Of a DNA stretch of 64,000 nucleotides, positions 1-9,196 are shown piece after piece. Source of the stretch: Nocardia aurantiaca (lineage in GTDB: Bacteria > Actinomycetota > Actinomycetes > Mycobacteriales > Mycobacteriaceae). Below the pieces are notes generated by a model. It was not told the DNA's origin and did not search any database. It saw only the letters and a list, made by a program, of their open reading frames with translations. The stretch spans positions 1-64,000 of the forward strand of contig NZ_WMBB01000004.1 of the NCBI RefSeq assembly GCF_009708175.1. Direction: 5' to 3'. A program made the position numbers and the translations under genes. Each line of letters opens with the position of its first letter. Within the stretch, counting starts at the first letter, position 1.

Positions 1-127
1 ATGCCACGACCTCCCCGTCGGAAAACGGGGTCAGGTTCCCATGCAGGACCGATTCGGACAGGGCCGCCACCGCGGCCGCCAATTCGGCGATACCGCACGT
101 GTCGAATGTTTCCCCCTTCGAACCCAT
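1..127 (-). CDS. N-terminal 42 codons of a protein running off the left edge; possibly DUF222/13E12-type HNH family
   Basis: An ATG at 127 on the minus strand opens a frame that stays open to the window edge. The N-terminus begins MGSKGETFDTCGIAEL and continues as an Ala/Leu-rich helix followed by LTPFSDGEVVA. A Cys-containing start leading into an Ala-rich helix and an F-S-D-x-E-V stretch resembles the beginnings of DUF222 (13E12 repeat) HNH-endonuclease-family proteins of actinobacteria. That family assignment is from memory of the pattern and rests on only 42 residues, so it is weak. The 75-base gap to the end of the cobE-like gene is AT-richer than its surroundings and would hold the promoter. 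The catalytic part, if any, lies outside the window. Confidence 0.45.
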   Translation of the reverse strand, partial: MGSKGETFDTCGIAELAAAVAALSESVLHGNLTPFSDGEVVA

Positions 128-202
128 ACACCAATTCTACCGTTGCAATTCCTGGATGAGAACCCGAAATGTCCAGTATCGCTTGATGTTTCACAACTTT
201 GA

Positions 203-571
203 CTATGAAACACATTCTGCGGCAGCGATAACCATCCCGCATATGACCGTCTTGGCAATGACCAAATCCCCACCCCTACTGCCCAGCACAGCCGCCGCCT
301 CCGCGACGCTCGCAGCCCCCACCGCCATCGATACCTTCCCCGACGGATTGGGAACAGCCACCGCCCCCAACTCCGCGCTGGAGAAGCCGATGAGCTCGAC
401 GCCCAACCTCACAGCGGCCGCCGCGATGCCGGGCTCGCGGATCCGCCGGTCAATGGTCGCCAAGCAGCGAATCACCCGATCCCCCACAACCTCATGAACA
501 ACGGCGACGATTTCATCGGCCGGAGTTCCAGCGCGTAATCCGACACCCACCGCCAAGTCAGGCGGGGGCAT
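203..571 (-). CDS. cobE: CobE/CbiG C-terminal-domain protein (cobalamin biosynthesis)
   Basis: This 122-residue protein matches the short CobE/CbiG C-terminal family, which takes part in corrin ring assembly in the aerobic/anaerobic B12 pathways. Visible family features are GVGLRAGTP near the N-terminus (residues 9-17), CLATIDRR (about 36-43), GVELIGFS (about 57-64) and the late VAEAAA helix followed by GGDLVIAKTV. It is a stand-alone domain; in CbiG the same domain is fused to an N-terminal part that is absent here. The ATG at 571 lies inside the last codons of cobB (14-base overlap), so the two are probably cotranscribed and translationally coupled. The exact biochemical role of CobE is poorly defined in the literature I know, so the pathway assignment is firmer than the reaction. 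Confidence 0.75.
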   Translation of the reverse strand: MPPPDLAVGVGLRAGTPADEIVAVVHEVVGDRVIRCLATIDRRIREPGIAAAAVRLGVELIGFSSAELGAVAVPNPSGKVSMAVGAASVAEAAAVLGSRGGDLVIAKTVICGMVIAAAECVS

Positions 572-1943
572 GGGTTCGCGCGAAATCGGCGGCGGCGGAA
601 ACGAATCGGCCGATGGCGGCCGGATTGCCGGCGGGATGGGTGTGCAGGTAGGACGCGTGGACGCGATGCACGGCCGCTCCCTCGCGCACGGTCTCTCCGG
701 AGGGCGACCGCCAGGCCCAGGCCGCGGTGGCGGACCCCGGCGTCGTCAGTCGGGTGCGGTGGAATTCGTGGCCGCGTACGCGTTCGCCCGCGTTCCAGAG
801 CGGAGAATCGGTGAGCGCCACGGCATCCCGGTAGCCGAGCGTGAGGCGCGGGCCGAACTCGGCGTCGGCGTCGATCACCCCGGCCATGCGATGCCCGTCG
901 AGGGTGCGGGTCAGGTAGAGGAGGCCCGCGCATTCGGCGTGGATCGGCAGGCCGTGGCCGGCCTGTTCGGCGATCGCGGCGAGCAGACCCGTATTGGCCG
1001 CGAGTTCCGCCGCATGTTCCTCCGGGAAGCCACCGGGTACGACCAATCCGGCTGTGCCGGAGGGCAGTTCATCCCGCAAAGGGTCGAAGACGCACACCTG
1101 CGCACCCGCCGCTGCCAGCAGCTCGCGATGCTCCGCGTACCCGAAGGTGAAAGCCGGTCCGCCCGCGATGGCAACCACCGGCCCGGCTTCCTCCGCCGTC
1201 ACCTCCGCGGCGGGATCCCAGCTCTCACCCCGCACGCTCGCCTCGGCCAAGGCGGCCACAGCACGAAGATCGACATGCGCCGCAACGAGATCCGTCATCG
1301 CATCCACGGCGGCCTGTGCCGCGGTACCGTGCTCGACGGCCGGAATCAGGCCGAGATGGCGGGACGGCACGGACAATTCGGCGAGCCTCGGCAGTGCGCC
1401 CAGCACCGGCAGGCCCACACGGGCGCAGGCCGCGCGCAGCACCTGCTCGTGCCGTTCGCTGCCCACCCGGTTGAGAATCACTCCGCCGAGCCGGATTCCG
1501 CTGTCGTAGGTGGCGAATCCGTGCAGCAGCGCCGCCAGGCTCTGGCTGTGCCCGCGCGCGTCGACGACCAGGATCACCGGCGCCCCCAGCATGGCCGCGA
1601 TCTGCGCCGTCGAACCCTCGGCGATGGGTTCGGTGCTGTGCTCGTCGATGCGTCCATCGAATAGGCCCATGACGCCCTCGACCACCGCGAGGTCGCAGCC
1701 CTCGCTGCCGTATCGGTACAGCGGCACCACTCGATCGGCCCCGACCAGCACCGGATCGAGGTTGCGCCCCGGACGTGCGGCCGCCAGCCCGTGATAGCCC
1801 GGATCGATGTAGTCCGGTCCCACCTTGAACGGCGCGACCCGATGCCCGGCCCGCCGCAGCGCCCCGATCAATCCCGTGGCCACCGTGGTCTTCCCGCTCC
1901 CCGAGGCGGGGGCGGCGATCACGACCGCGGGCGTGCTCACCAT
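558..1943 (-). CDS. cobB: Cobyrinic (or hydrogenobyrinic) acid a,c-diamide synthase
   Basis: A 461-residue CobB/CbiA-type glutamine amidotransferase that amidates the a and c side chains of the corrin ring using ATP and glutamine. The N-terminal half is a dethiobiotin-synthetase-like ATPase with PASGSGKTT followed by FKVGPDYIDPGYH. The C-terminal half is a class I-type GATase domain with GGFPEEH, the nucleophile Cys338 in HAECAG, and a late His region HEFHRT. Length is normal for the family. I use the ATG at 1943 rather than an upstream in-frame start because the protein then begins MVSTPAVVIAAPASGSGK, as family members do. The start overlaps the cobO stop by 7 bases and the stop overlaps the cobE-like start. 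Confidence 0.95.
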   Translation of the reverse strand: MVSTPAVVIAAPASGSGKTTVATGLIGALRRAGHRVAPFKVGPDYIDPGYHGLAAARPGRNLDPVLVGADRVVPLYRYGSEGCDLAVVEGVMGLFDGRIDEHSTEPIAEGSTAQIAAMLGAPVILVVDARGHSQSLAALLHGFATYDSGIRLGGVILNRVGSERHEQVLRAACARVGLPVLGALPRLAELSVPSRHLGLIPAVEHGTAAQAAVDAMTDLVAAHVDLRAVAALAEASVRGESWDPAAEVTAEEAGPVVAIAGGPAFTFGYAEHRELLAAAGAQVCVFDPLRDELPSGTAGLVVPGGFPEEHAAELAANTGLLAAIAEQAGHGLPIHAECAGLLYLTRTLDGHRMAGVIDADAEFGPRLTLGYRDAVALTDSPLWNAGERVRGHEFHRTRLTTPGSATAAWAWRSPSGETVREGAAVHRVHASYLHTHPAGNPAAIGRFVSAAADFARTHAPA

Positions 1944-2557
1944 TCGATGCCGCGCTGGCCCTTGCGGCCCGCGTCCATCGGATGCTTCACCTTGGTCATC
2001 TCGGTGACCAGGTCGGCGACGTCGATGAGGGCTTGCGGCGCGCCGCGCCCGGTGATCACCACATGCTGGTTTCCCGGCCGGTTGCGCAACGTCTCGACGA
2101 CCTCGTCGACGTCGACCCAGCCCCACTCGAGCGGGTAGGTGAACTCGTCCAGCACATAGAAACGATGCTGCTCGGCCTCCAGCCGGCGACGAATCTCCCG
2201 CCATCCGGCCAGCGCCGCAGCCGCATGATCCTCATCGGAGCCCTGCTTCCGGGTCCAGGACCAGCCCTCGCCCATTTTGTGCCACTCCACGGCTCCCCCG
2301 ACTCCGGTGTCGTCGTGCAACTTCCCGAGCGTCCGGAACGCCGCCTCCTCGCCCACCTTCCACTTCGCGCTCTTCACGAACTGGAACACCGCGACATCGA
2401 AGCCCTGATTCCACGCCCGCAGAGCCATTCCGAACGCGGCCGTGGACTTTCCCTTGCCGGGACCCGTGTGCACCGCCAGCACCGGCAGGTTGCGACGCTG
2501 CCGGGTGGTCAGGCCGTCGTCGGGGATGGACTCCGGGAGGGGAACGCCTTTGGGCAT
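1937..2557 (-). CDS. cobO: Cob(I)yrinic acid a,c-diamide adenosyltransferase (CobO/BtuR type)
   Basis: A 206-residue ATP:corrinoid adenosyltransferase that attaches the 5'-deoxyadenosyl group to the reduced corrin cobalt. The P-loop HTGPGKGKSTAAFG, followed by MALRAWNQGF and VFQFVKS, is the signature of the CobA/CobO/BtuR family; the C-terminal ITGRGAP and TEMTKVKHP segments are also characteristic. The start at 2557 is preceded by a clear AAAGGAG ribosome-binding site; an in-frame start 13 codons upstream lacks one. The gene overlaps cobB by 7 bases, placing it in a cobO-cobB-cobE operon, in the order known from M. tuberculosis (Rv2849c-Rv2848c). Confidence 0.95.
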   Translation of the reverse strand: MPKGVPLPESIPDDGLTTRQRRNLPVLAVHTGPGKGKSTAAFGMALRAWNQGFDVAVFQFVKSAKWKVGEEAAFRTLGKLHDDTGVGGAVEWHKMGEGWSWTRKQGSDEDHAAAALAGWREIRRRLEAEQHRFYVLDEFTYPLEWGWVDVDEVVETLRNRPGNQHVVITGRGAPQALIDVADLVTEMTKVKHPMDAGRKGQRGIEW

Positions 2558-2905
2558 CGGTGGGGACTCCTTTCGCTGCGGCCTGGCACACCGCACTCGA
2601 TGTTCACCGTGCCATACGGCGATGGCTCGACCTCACAGCGGCCCGGTCGGAATCGAGCCCGCCACTCGACTCGACATGTCTGGCGTCGAACTGCCGCGGA
2701 CTCCAACCGCGCTGCCGCACCAGCCAGTGGAATTGCGGACGTCGATTGCCGGCCAGAGCACGTCCACCACCATCTCACGCGAGTAGTCGGTGCGCAGATA
2801 CTCGGTCGCGACCCGATCGGCGGCGGAGGCGCTCCAGACGGCGATCCTCACCTCCGCCTCGCGGGCATGGTCTTCGCGAGATGCCTTGCGTACCTTGCCA
2901 GTAGG
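2558..2905. other. Gene-free stretch between cobO and the chelatase gene
   Basis: About 350 bases. Neither strand holds an ORF with family resemblance; the longest minus-strand candidate (2633-2851, 72 codons) has no recognisable motif and no good ribosome-binding site. I looked for the conserved core and B12-box of a cobalamin riboswitch on the minus strand, which would be expected here, and did not find it. The segment probably carries the cobO promoter. Confidence 0.5.
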
Positions 2906-5023
2906 CTACGCAGCCCGGGTAGCGCGCACCGCATCCGCGACCGACTCGCCGGTGAGTTCGCCCAGTTGCAGGTAGCCGCCGCGCAATTCGGCGGCCACGT
3001 CGCGGGCCAGGCCCAAGCGGATCATGCCGCGTTCACAGTCGACGACCATCGAGGTGACGGCGTCGTTCGCGAGCAGGCGGGCGGCGGTGAGGGCGCGCGG
3101 GACCGGATCGGCGCCGCCGGTGGCTCGGCCGTCGGTGAGGAGGACGAGGAGGGGGCGGCGGTGAGGGTCGCGGGTGCGTTCGCGGCGGATGAGGTCGCGG
3201 GCCTTCAGGAGGCCTTGGGCGAGTGGGGTTTTGCCGCCGGTGCGGAGGTCGGTGAGGCGGCGGACCGCGATGTCCACCGAGGAGGTCGGCGGGAGGACCA
3301 GTTCCGCGGCCTGTCCGCGCATGGTGATGACGGCGACCTTGTCACGGCGCTGGTAGGCGTCGCGCAGTAGCGCCACGACGGCGTTGGTGACGGCGGAGAG
3401 GCGGTCGCGGGCGGCCATGGAGCCGGAGGTGTCGACGACGAACACGACCAGGTTGCCTTCGCGGCCTTCGCGATACGCGCCACGCAGATCGTCGGGGGTG
3501 AAGGCGAGCGGACCGGTCAGGCGGCCGCGCTCATGTTGGTGCGGGGCCGCGGCGAAGATCGTGCCCAGCAGGTGCAGGCCGGTGGAGGTGTCGTCGGTGG
3601 CGCGCACGACGCGGCCCTGGCGAGTGCGAGCGCGGGAACGGCGGCCGGGAGCGCCTTCGCCGACACCGGGGACCTCCCAGCGCGGGGGTTTGGGCAGGGT
3701 GGCGGTGGGTGCGGCGACGGGGCGCTCGCGGGCGGGACGGTCACCGGAAGGGTCCCGGTCGCCCCGGTCCGAAGTGTTCGCGCGTGCGTCGCCCGGCGGA
3801 TTCCGATCTCCCCCAGGGAAATCCGCGCCACGATCCGGGAGATCGGAGTCCAGGCGGTCCGGGGCATCCGGACCGCTCGCGGATGAATCCTGCCCGGTAG
3901 CAGGTGAATTGGCGTCGTCCGGGTTCGGGGCGTGGTCCTCGGCCGAGCCATCCGCCGGATCCTGCGGTCCCGCACCGTTGTTCGGCGGGACCGCTTCACC
4001 TTTTCCCAGGCTGTCGTCCTCCTCGGCCCGAGCGGCTTGCTCGGCGGCCTGACGCATGGCGTCGTCGAGTTGGTCCTCGCTGATCCCGGGTTCATCGAAG
4101 GGGTCGCGGCGACGCCGGTGCGGCAGCGCCAGTTCGGCGGCGACGCGAACGTCGGCCTCGGTCACCGCGGTCGCGCCGCGCCAGGCCGCATGAGCGGTCG
4201 CGGTGCGCGCCACCACGAGGTCGGCACGCATGCCGTCGACATCGAAGCTCGCGCACAGGGCGGCGATACGGCGCAGCTCGACATTGTCGAGGTTGACCCC
4301 GGCGAGCCGGTCACGGGCGGTCAGAATGCGTTCGGCCACTTCACGATCCGCGGCGGCGTAACGGGTGGCGAAGGCACCCGGATCCGCCTCGTAGTCCAGG
4401 CGGCGGCGGACGACCGCCATCCGCACGTCCACATCCCGCGAGGCGACCACGTCCACGGTGAGCCCGAAGCGGTCCAGCAGCTGCGGCCGCAGCTCGCCTT
4501 CCTCCGGATTCATGGTGCCCACCAAGACGAATCGCGCCGGGTGCGTATGGGAAACACCGTCACGCTCGATGTGCACCCGCCCCATGGCCGCCGCATCCAG
4601 CAGCACATCCACCAGATGGTCGTGCAGCAGATTGACTTCATCGACGTACAGCACGCCATGATGCGCCGCGGCCAGCAGCCCCGGCTTGAACGCCTGCTCG
4701 CCATCGCGCAGCACCCGCTCCAGATCCAGTGATCCGACCACCCGGTCCTCGGTGGCCCCGACCGGCAGCTCCACCAGCCGCGCGGGCCGCGCCCCGGACT
4801 CGTCCACCACCGGCGGCAGCAGCTGGGCCAGCGCCCGCACCACGGTCGATTTCGCCGTCCCCTTCTCCCCGCGCACCAGCACCCCGCCGATCCCCGGATG
4901 CACCGCGCACAGGATCAACGCCAGCTGCAACCGCTCCTGCCCCACGACCGCGGAGAACGGAAACCCGGCCTCATCACCGGCCGCACGAACACTCTCGGAG
5001 TAAGCCACAGGGGAAACGGACAC
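2906..5023 (-). CDS. Fused ChlI/ChlD-type metal chelatase subunit (AAA+ ATPase plus VWA domain)
   Basis: A 705-residue fusion of the two non-porphyrin-binding subunits of Mg/Co chelatases. Residues about 20-330 form the AAA+ ATPase, with Walker A GEKGTAKS at 52-59, an LYVDEVNLL Walker B region and an [10 protein letters not shown] segment. A long acidic, Pro/Asp-rich linker of roughly 130 residues follows, as in ChlD. Residues from about 520 form a von Willebrand factor A domain with the MIDAS motif DTSGS near 531. Actinobacteria encode such fused proteins beside cob genes (Rv2850c in M. tuberculosis), so a role with CobN in cobalt insertion is the likely one; the metal cannot be read from sequence. 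It lies 348 bases upstream of cobO on the same strand and may have its own promoter. Confidence 0.88.
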   Translation of the reverse strand: MSVSPVAYSESVRAAGDEAGFPFSAVVGQERLQLALILCAVHPGIGGVLVRGEKGTAKSTVVRALAQLLPPVVDESGARPARLVELPVGATEDRVVGSLDLERVLRDGEQAFKPGLLAAAHHGVLYVDEVNLLHDHLVDVLLDAAAMGRVHIERDGVSHTHPARFVLVGTMNPEEGELRPQLLDRFGLTVDVVASRDVDVRMAVVRRRLDYEADPGAFATRYAAADREVAERILTARDRLAGVNLDNVELRRIAALCASFDVDGMRADLVVARTATAHAAWRGATAVTEADVRVAAELALPHRRRRDPFDEPGISEDQLDDAMRQAAEQAARAEEDDSLGKGEAVPPNNGAGPQDPADGSAEDHAPNPDDANSPATGQDSSASGPDAPDRLDSDLPDRGADFPGGDRNPPGDARANTSDRGDRDPSGDRPARERPVAAPTATLPKPPRWEVPGVGEGAPGRRSRARTRQGRVVRATDDTSTGLHLLGTIFAAAPHQHERGRLTGPLAFTPDDLRGAYREGREGNLVVFVVDTSGSMAARDRLSAVTNAVVALLRDAYQRRDKVAVITMRGQAAELVLPPTSSVDIAVRRLTDLRTGGKTPLAQGLLKARDLIRRERTRDPHRRPLLVLLTDGRATGGADPVPRALTAARLLANDAVTSMVVDCERGMIRLGLARDVAAELRGGYLQLGELTGESVADAVRATRAA

Positions 5024-5393
5024 GCCCCAACTCTATGCGCGCCCGCAACGCTCACCGGCGCCGCCCCACGCACGCCGAGCCGCCACATCGGCGCCCCCTG
5101 CTCCGGCCGGGCCGCACCCCGCCCGCTCCGCCCCTCCCGTCCTGGCCCGACCACCAATCGCCGAGTCCGGCGAATCGCCTCCTCGCCATGCCACGCGGAG
5201 AATCTCCCGGCCGGCCCGCCGGATCACTCGGTCTCCGGCAGCCTCTCGCCGCTGCGGCACCGCATCGCGTGTCGGCGAGCGCAATCGCGCGAATCCCGCG
5301 CCGGCGCGCCGCCATGCGGTGCGCGGGCCTGAAACAGCCGCGCCCGCTGTGGGTTTCACAGCGGGCGCGGGGGTTGTTCCTAGGGGTGCGGGG
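5024..5393. other. Gene-free GC-rich spacer ending in a terminator hairpin
   Basis: About 370 very GC-rich bases between the chelatase start and the GNAT stop. No ORF here has family features. The only clear structure is the hairpin at 5338-5370; the part next to 5023 should contain the chelatase promoter. Confidence 0.5.
5338..5370 (-). terminator. Intrinsic-type terminator after the GNAT gene
   Basis: A perfect 14-bp stem (5338-5351 with 5357-5370) around a 5-base loop, 24 bases beyond the GNAT stop. On the minus strand it is followed by CTGTTTC, a weak T-run typical of high-GC actinobacteria. There is no T-run on the plus side, so it acts most plausibly for leftward transcription. Confidence 0.75.
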
Positions 5394-5843
5394 TCAGCCG
5401 CGACGCATCGGGATGTGCGGAATGCCGTCTTCGATGTACTCCTCGCCGTCGGGCTTGAAGCCGTGCTTGGTGTACATGTCCAGCAGGTAGGTCTGGGCGT
5501 TCAGGCGTACGGTCGCCGAGCCGACTTCGGCCAGGGCGGCCTGGAGCAGGCGGGTGGTATAGCCGTGGCCACGGGCCTCCGGGGTGGTGCAGAGGCGGCC
5601 GATCCGGAAGGACTTCACGCCGTTCTCATGCTCCTCCATGAGGCGCAGGGTGCAGATGACCTCGCCCTCATCGTCGAGCCAGAAGTGACGGGTTTCCGGC
5701 AGCAGGTCGAACCCGTCTAGTTCCGGGTACGCGCACTTCTGCTCGACGACGAACACCTCGACGCGAAGTTTCAACAGCTTGTACAGCGTCGCGGTGTCCA
5801 GGTCTTGGGACCACGACCGTTTGAGAGCAACCGTTGACATCAT
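5394..5843 (-). CDS. GNAT-family N-acetyltransferase (ElaA-like)
   Basis: A 149-residue single-domain GNAT protein. The N-terminal part has the ElaA-like LYKLLKLRVEVFVVEQKCAYPELDG; the acetyl-CoA binding region is IGRLCTTPEARGHGYTTRLL (motif A, R/Q-x-x-G-x-G/A form) and the C-terminal part has YTKHGFKPDG. It corresponds in length and position to Rv2851c. The acceptor substrate is unknown. Two ATG codons occur in tandem at 5843 and 5840; I keep the first. The gene is 18 bases downstream of mqo on the same strand, suggesting cotranscription. Confidence 0.85.
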   Translation of the reverse strand: MMSTVALKRSWSQDLDTATLYKLLKLRVEVFVVEQKCAYPELDGFDLLPETRHFWLDDEGEVICTLRLMEEHENGVKSFRIGRLCTTPEARGHGYTTRLLQAALAEVGSATVRLNAQTYLLDMYTKHGFKPDGEEYIEDGIPHIPMRRG

Positions 5844-5861
5844 CGCGTCTTGCTATCACAT

Positions 5862-7421
5862 CTAGGCGTGAGAAGCGATAGCAGCGCGCTCGGGCGTGTT
5901 GTCCGGATCGAGCCGCAGGGCCTTGACGGACCAGTCCCAGACCTCGCGGTACAGGGCCTGGTTCTCCGAGAGCTTGACGCCCAGTGACGGCACCATTTCC
6001 TTGAGCTTCGGCTCCCACGTGGAGAATTCGCGCGGGAAGCACCTCTGCATGACATCGAGCATGGCGCTCACACAGGTGGACGCACCCGGAGAGGCGCCGA
6101 GCAGACCGGCGATGGTGCCATCCTCGGCCGCCACGACCGCGGTGCCCAGCTCCAGCACGCCGCCGATGCCCTTGCGGCGGATCATCTGCACGCGCTGGCC
6201 CGCGATGATCAGCTCCCAGTCGCCGCCGTCGGCACGTGGGATGAACTCCTCCATGGAGTCCACGCGACCGTGCTGGGACTTGAGCAGCTCCGAGACCAGG
6301 TAGTTGACCAGGCCCATCTCCGTGACGCCCACGCCGAGCATGGAGAACAGGTTGTTCGGCTTGACCGACTTGATGAGGTCGGTCATCTTGCCGTCCTTGA
6401 GGAACTTCGGCGTCCAGCCTGCGTAGGGGCCGAACAGCAGGCCCTTCTCACCGTCGATGACGCGAGTGTCCAAGTGCGGCACCGACATCGGCGGCGCTCC
6501 GACGGCGGCCTTGCCGTACACCTTGGCCTCGTGCTGGGCGATCAGATCCGGGTTGGTGCAGCGCAGGAACAGCCCCGACACCGGGAAGCCGCCGAAACCG
6601 CGGATCTCCTTGATGCCCGACTTCTGCAGCAGTGGCAGCGCGCCGCCGCCCGCGCCCACGAACACGAACTTGGCGTTGACGACGCGCACCTTGTGGCTGC
6701 GTAGGTTGCGCACCTTGACCAGCCAGGAGCCGTCGGACTGCTTGGTCAGGTTCAGCACCTCATGGCCGAACGCGATGTCCGCACCGGACGCGCCCAGGTA
6801 GGCCAGCAGTTCCTTGGTGAGCTCACCGAAGTCGATGTCGGTGCCCGCCTCGGTCCAGTTCAGGGCGACCGGGTCGGAGAAGTCGCGGCCCTTGGCCATG
6901 AGCGGCAGTCGCCGGCTGAATTCGGCTGCGTCGTCGATGAATTCCATGCCCTCGAACAGCGGGTGCCGCGCCAGCGCCGCATGGCGCTTGCGCAGGTACT
7001 CGACGCCGTCCGCACCGTGGGTGAAGCTCACGTGCGGGATGGGGTTGATGAAGTTCGACGGATTGGCCAGCACGCCGTTCTCGACCGCGTAGGACCAGAA
7101 TTGGCGCGAGACCTGGAAGCGCTCGTTGATGTCGATGGCCTTGGCGATCTCCACCGAGCCGTCGGCGTTCTGCGGGGTGTAGTTCAGCTCGCAGAGGGCG
7201 GAGTGGCCCGTGCCGGCGTTGTTCCACGGGTCGCTGCTCTCGGCGGCGGCAGCTTCGAGGCGCTCGAAAATGGTGATCGACCAGTCCGGCTGCACCTGTC
7301 GAAGCAAGGCACCGAGGGTGGCACTCATGATGCCGGCACCGATGAGTACTACATCGGTCTTTTCAATCGTGGCAGCGTTCGACACGGCGTTGATCGACTT
7401 CCTTGTCCTTTGTTGGGTCAC
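5862..7421 (-). CDS. mqo: Malate:quinone oxidoreductase
   Basis: A 519-residue FAD enzyme that oxidises malate to oxaloacetate at the membrane and passes electrons to quinone. The dinucleotide-binding motif [12 protein letters not shown] is near residue 27. Strong family signatures are [56 protein letters not shown] and the C-terminal [11 protein letters not shown] and LKEMVPSLG. Length is close to the usual 490-510 residues plus a short N-terminal extension. The start is GTG at 7421; no strong ribosome-binding site is visible. It is transcribed divergently from the hydrolase gene at 7559. Confidence 0.96.
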   Translation of the reverse strand: MTQQRTRKSINAVSNAATIEKTDVVLIGAGIMSATLGALLRQVQPDWSITIFERLEAAAAESSDPWNNAGTGHSALCELNYTPQNADGSVEIAKAIDINERFQVSRQFWSYAVENGVLANPSNFINPIPHVSFTHGADGVEYLRKRHAALARHPLFEGMEFIDDAAEFSRRLPLMAKGRDFSDPVALNWTEAGTDIDFGELTKELLAYLGASGADIAFGHEVLNLTKQSDGSWLVKVRNLRSHKVRVVNAKFVFVGAGGGALPLLQKSGIKEIRGFGGFPVSGLFLRCTNPDLIAQHEAKVYGKAAVGAPPMSVPHLDTRVIDGEKGLLFGPYAGWTPKFLKDGKMTDLIKSVKPNNLFSMLGVGVTEMGLVNYLVSELLKSQHGRVDSMEEFIPRADGGDWELIIAGQRVQMIRRKGIGGVLELGTAVVAAEDGTIAGLLGASPGASTCVSAMLDVMQRCFPREFSTWEPKLKEMVPSLGVKLSENQALYREVWDWSVKALRLDPDNTPERAAIASHA

Positions 7422-7558
7422 CAGGTGGTGGTTAGGTTACCCGTCGTTCACTTGGACTCAATTCTGCCCCTGACCATTCCCGAATCCCGCTTCGAAATCC
7501 CCGAATGTGAGAGATCCCTCCCAAATGGACAACCGTTGCCGCGGTCTATGTTGGGCGT
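7422..7558. promoter_or_regulatory. Divergent promoter region, mqo / hydrolase
   Basis: The 137-base spacer between two divergent starts must carry both promoters. On the plus strand TATGTT (7547-7552) resembles a -10 element and sits only 6 bases before the GTG start of the hydrolase, which would give a leaderless message. CCCGAAT occurs twice (about 7480-7507), a possible activator or repressor half-site. These are sequence-only guesses. Confidence 0.4.
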
Positions 7559-8587
7559 GTGACCTCCGAAACGTCATCCACCATGTCGTCGACCACCGCC
7601 TGGCAGCCCGATGTGCTGGGCGCCGACTACCAGCAGCTGACCATTCCGATAGGTCCGGATCCGGACGGTGAGGGCGACGTGGTCGCCACCCTCGTCCGCT
7701 ACGCCCCGGCCGACGCCCCGGTCGCCACCGGGGCCGTGCTGTACGTGCACGGGTTCACCGACTACTTCTTCCAGGAACACCTGGCCGAGCACCTGGCCGC
7801 CCAGGGCTACGCCTTCTATGCGCTGGACCTGCGCAAATGCGGGCGATCGCGGCGCGCTGGGCAGACCCCGCACTACGTCAGCGACCTGGAGCTCTACGAC
7901 CAGGAGCTGAACCGGTCGCTGCAGGTCATCCGCGAGGAGACCGAGCTGCCGGTGCTGATCATGGCGCACTCGACCGGCGGCCTGGTGACCGCGCTGTGGC
8001 TGAACCGGCTGCAGGCCGTGGGCGGCGCTCGTGCGCAGGGCATCACGGGCCTGGTGCTCAACAGCCCCTGGTTCGATCTGCAGGGGCCGGGCTACTTCCG
8101 TTCGGTGGGCACGCCGGTGCTGGAGGGGCTGGGCCGCTTGCGCGCGTTCGCGAAGCTGCCGCTCGGTGTCTCCACCGCCTATGGCGACAGCCTGCATCGG
8201 AGCGTCTCCGGCGAGTGGGATTACGACCTGGACTGGAAACCGTTGGGCGGCTTCGCAGTTCACGCCGGATGGCTGCGCGCCATTCGCCGAGGTCAATTCC
8301 GGCTGCACAGGGGGCTGGACATCGGCGTGCCCGCGCTGATTCTGCGGTCGAAGGCCACCAAGTTCATGCGCAAATACGGGCCCGCCGCCGACGTGGCGGA
8401 TCTGGTGCTCGACGTCAAGCAGATCCAGCGCTGGTCGGGCTGCCTGGGTGACCGGACCAATATCGTGCCGATCGAGGGGGCTCGGCACGATGTGTTCCTC
8501 TCCTCGGAGAAGCCGCGCACCCAGGCGTTCGCCGAGCTGGATTCCTGGCTGGAGTGGCTGGTGAAATCACCAGAGGCTGGTGCGTAG
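7559..8587 (+). CDS. Alpha/beta hydrolase, lysophospholipase-like (Rv2854-type)
   Basis: A 342-residue serine hydrolase of the alpha/beta fold. The oxyanion/entry region is LYVHGFTDYFFQ, the nucleophile elbow is AHSTGG, and a late acid/His region ends GARHDVFLSSE, consistent with a Ser-Asp-His triad. ALDLRKCGRS is typical of Hydrolase_4/lysophospholipase-type members. There is no signal peptide. The proposed start is GTG at 7559; a later ATG at 7583 is possible. The physiological ester is unknown. The 3' end overlaps the convergent gene at 8567 by 21 bases. Confidence 0.85.
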   Translation: MTSETSSTMSSTTAWQPDVLGADYQQLTIPIGPDPDGEGDVVATLVRYAPADAPVATGAVLYVHGFTDYFFQEHLAEHLAAQGYAFYALDLRKCGRSRRAGQTPHYVSDLELYDQELNRSLQVIREETELPVLIMAHSTGGLVTALWLNRLQAVGGARAQGITGLVLNSPWFDLQGPGYFRSVGTPVLEGLGRLRAFAKLPLGVSTAYGDSLHRSVSGEWDYDLDWKPLGGFAVHAGWLRAIRRGQFRLHRGLDIGVPALILRSKATKFMRKYGPAADVADLVLDVKQIQRWSGCLGDRTNIVPIEGARHDVFLSSEKPRTQAFAELDSWLEWLVKSPEAGA

Positions 8588-9136
8588 CACCACTTCGGTG
8601 GCCAGCTCATGGCCCGCCTCGGCGGCCACATCGGTGACATCCATGGGGACCAGTCGGAACTCGCCGTAGACGAACCGGCTGGAACCCTCGGCCACCGGGC
8701 GCGGCAGACGCTTGGTGGCCAGCAGGGTGGTGGGGATCTCCACCGGCGGGCAGGACGCGTCCTTGACGGCGCCGTCCGCGCCCGGCGCTGCCGGGTGGCC
8801 GCCGCCCGCCACGATCAGGCTCATGAAGCGGCCGAAGCCCCGCGCGGCCAGCTGCCAGGCCAGATCCGCGCCCGCGCCGCTGCCGACCAGGTTGGCCCAC
8901 GGGACCTTCAGCTGGTCGAGGATGGCGAAAACCGTGGTGGCGTCGAGACCGTCGATCGACTCGATGACGATGGTGTGCAGGTCCGAGGTCTGCAGCCGTT
9001 CGCAGACCTGGTCGTAAACATCGGTCGGATCGCCCGCATCGGGCAGCAGCAGGACGTGGTGCCGGGTTTCGGGTCCGCCGACTCGCACCGCCCACTCGCG
9101 GTCACCGACCGTGATCCGCCGAGATTCCATGGTCAT
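8567..9136 (-). CDS. Hypothetical protein with alpha/beta-hydrolase-like core, no clear nucleophile
   Basis: A 189-residue protein. Segments such as VLLLPDAGDPTDVYDQVCERL, TIVIESIDGLD and NLVGSGAGADLAWQLAARG resemble the first strands and the nucleophile elbow of an alpha/beta hydrolase, but the elbow reads G-S-G-A-G, and the protein is shorter than active members. It may be a degenerate or non-catalytic fold member. It begins at an ATG at 9136 (a second ATG follows two codons later) and converges on the hydrolase at 7559-8587, with a 21-base 3' overlap. The function is unknown. Confidence 0.65.
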   Translation of the reverse strand: MTMESRRITVGDREWAVRVGGPETRHHVLLLPDAGDPTDVYDQVCERLQTSDLHTIVIESIDGLDATTVFAILDQLKVPWANLVGSGAGADLAWQLAARGFGRFMSLIVAGGGHPAAPGADGAVKDASCPPVEIPTTLLATKRLPRPVAEGSSRFVYGEFRLVPMDVTDVAAEAGHELATEVVLRTSLW

Positions 9137-9196
9137 AAACGCTACAGGAGCGGCGGAGTGGCCGGACCCGAGTCGGACAGATCACCGTGACCTAGG

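Noticed and set aside
2640..2700. tRNA-like T-arm near the cobO upstream region
   Set aside because: The stem bases do not pair and no acceptor or anticodon arms are present.
2633..2851. 72-codon minus-strand ORF between cobO and the chelatase
   Set aside because: No motif, no ribosome-binding site and codon use like the shadows; kept only as a note in the gene-free entry.
2580..2905. Cobalamin riboswitch upstream of cobO
   Set aside because: The conserved core and B12-box segments were not found on the minus strand.
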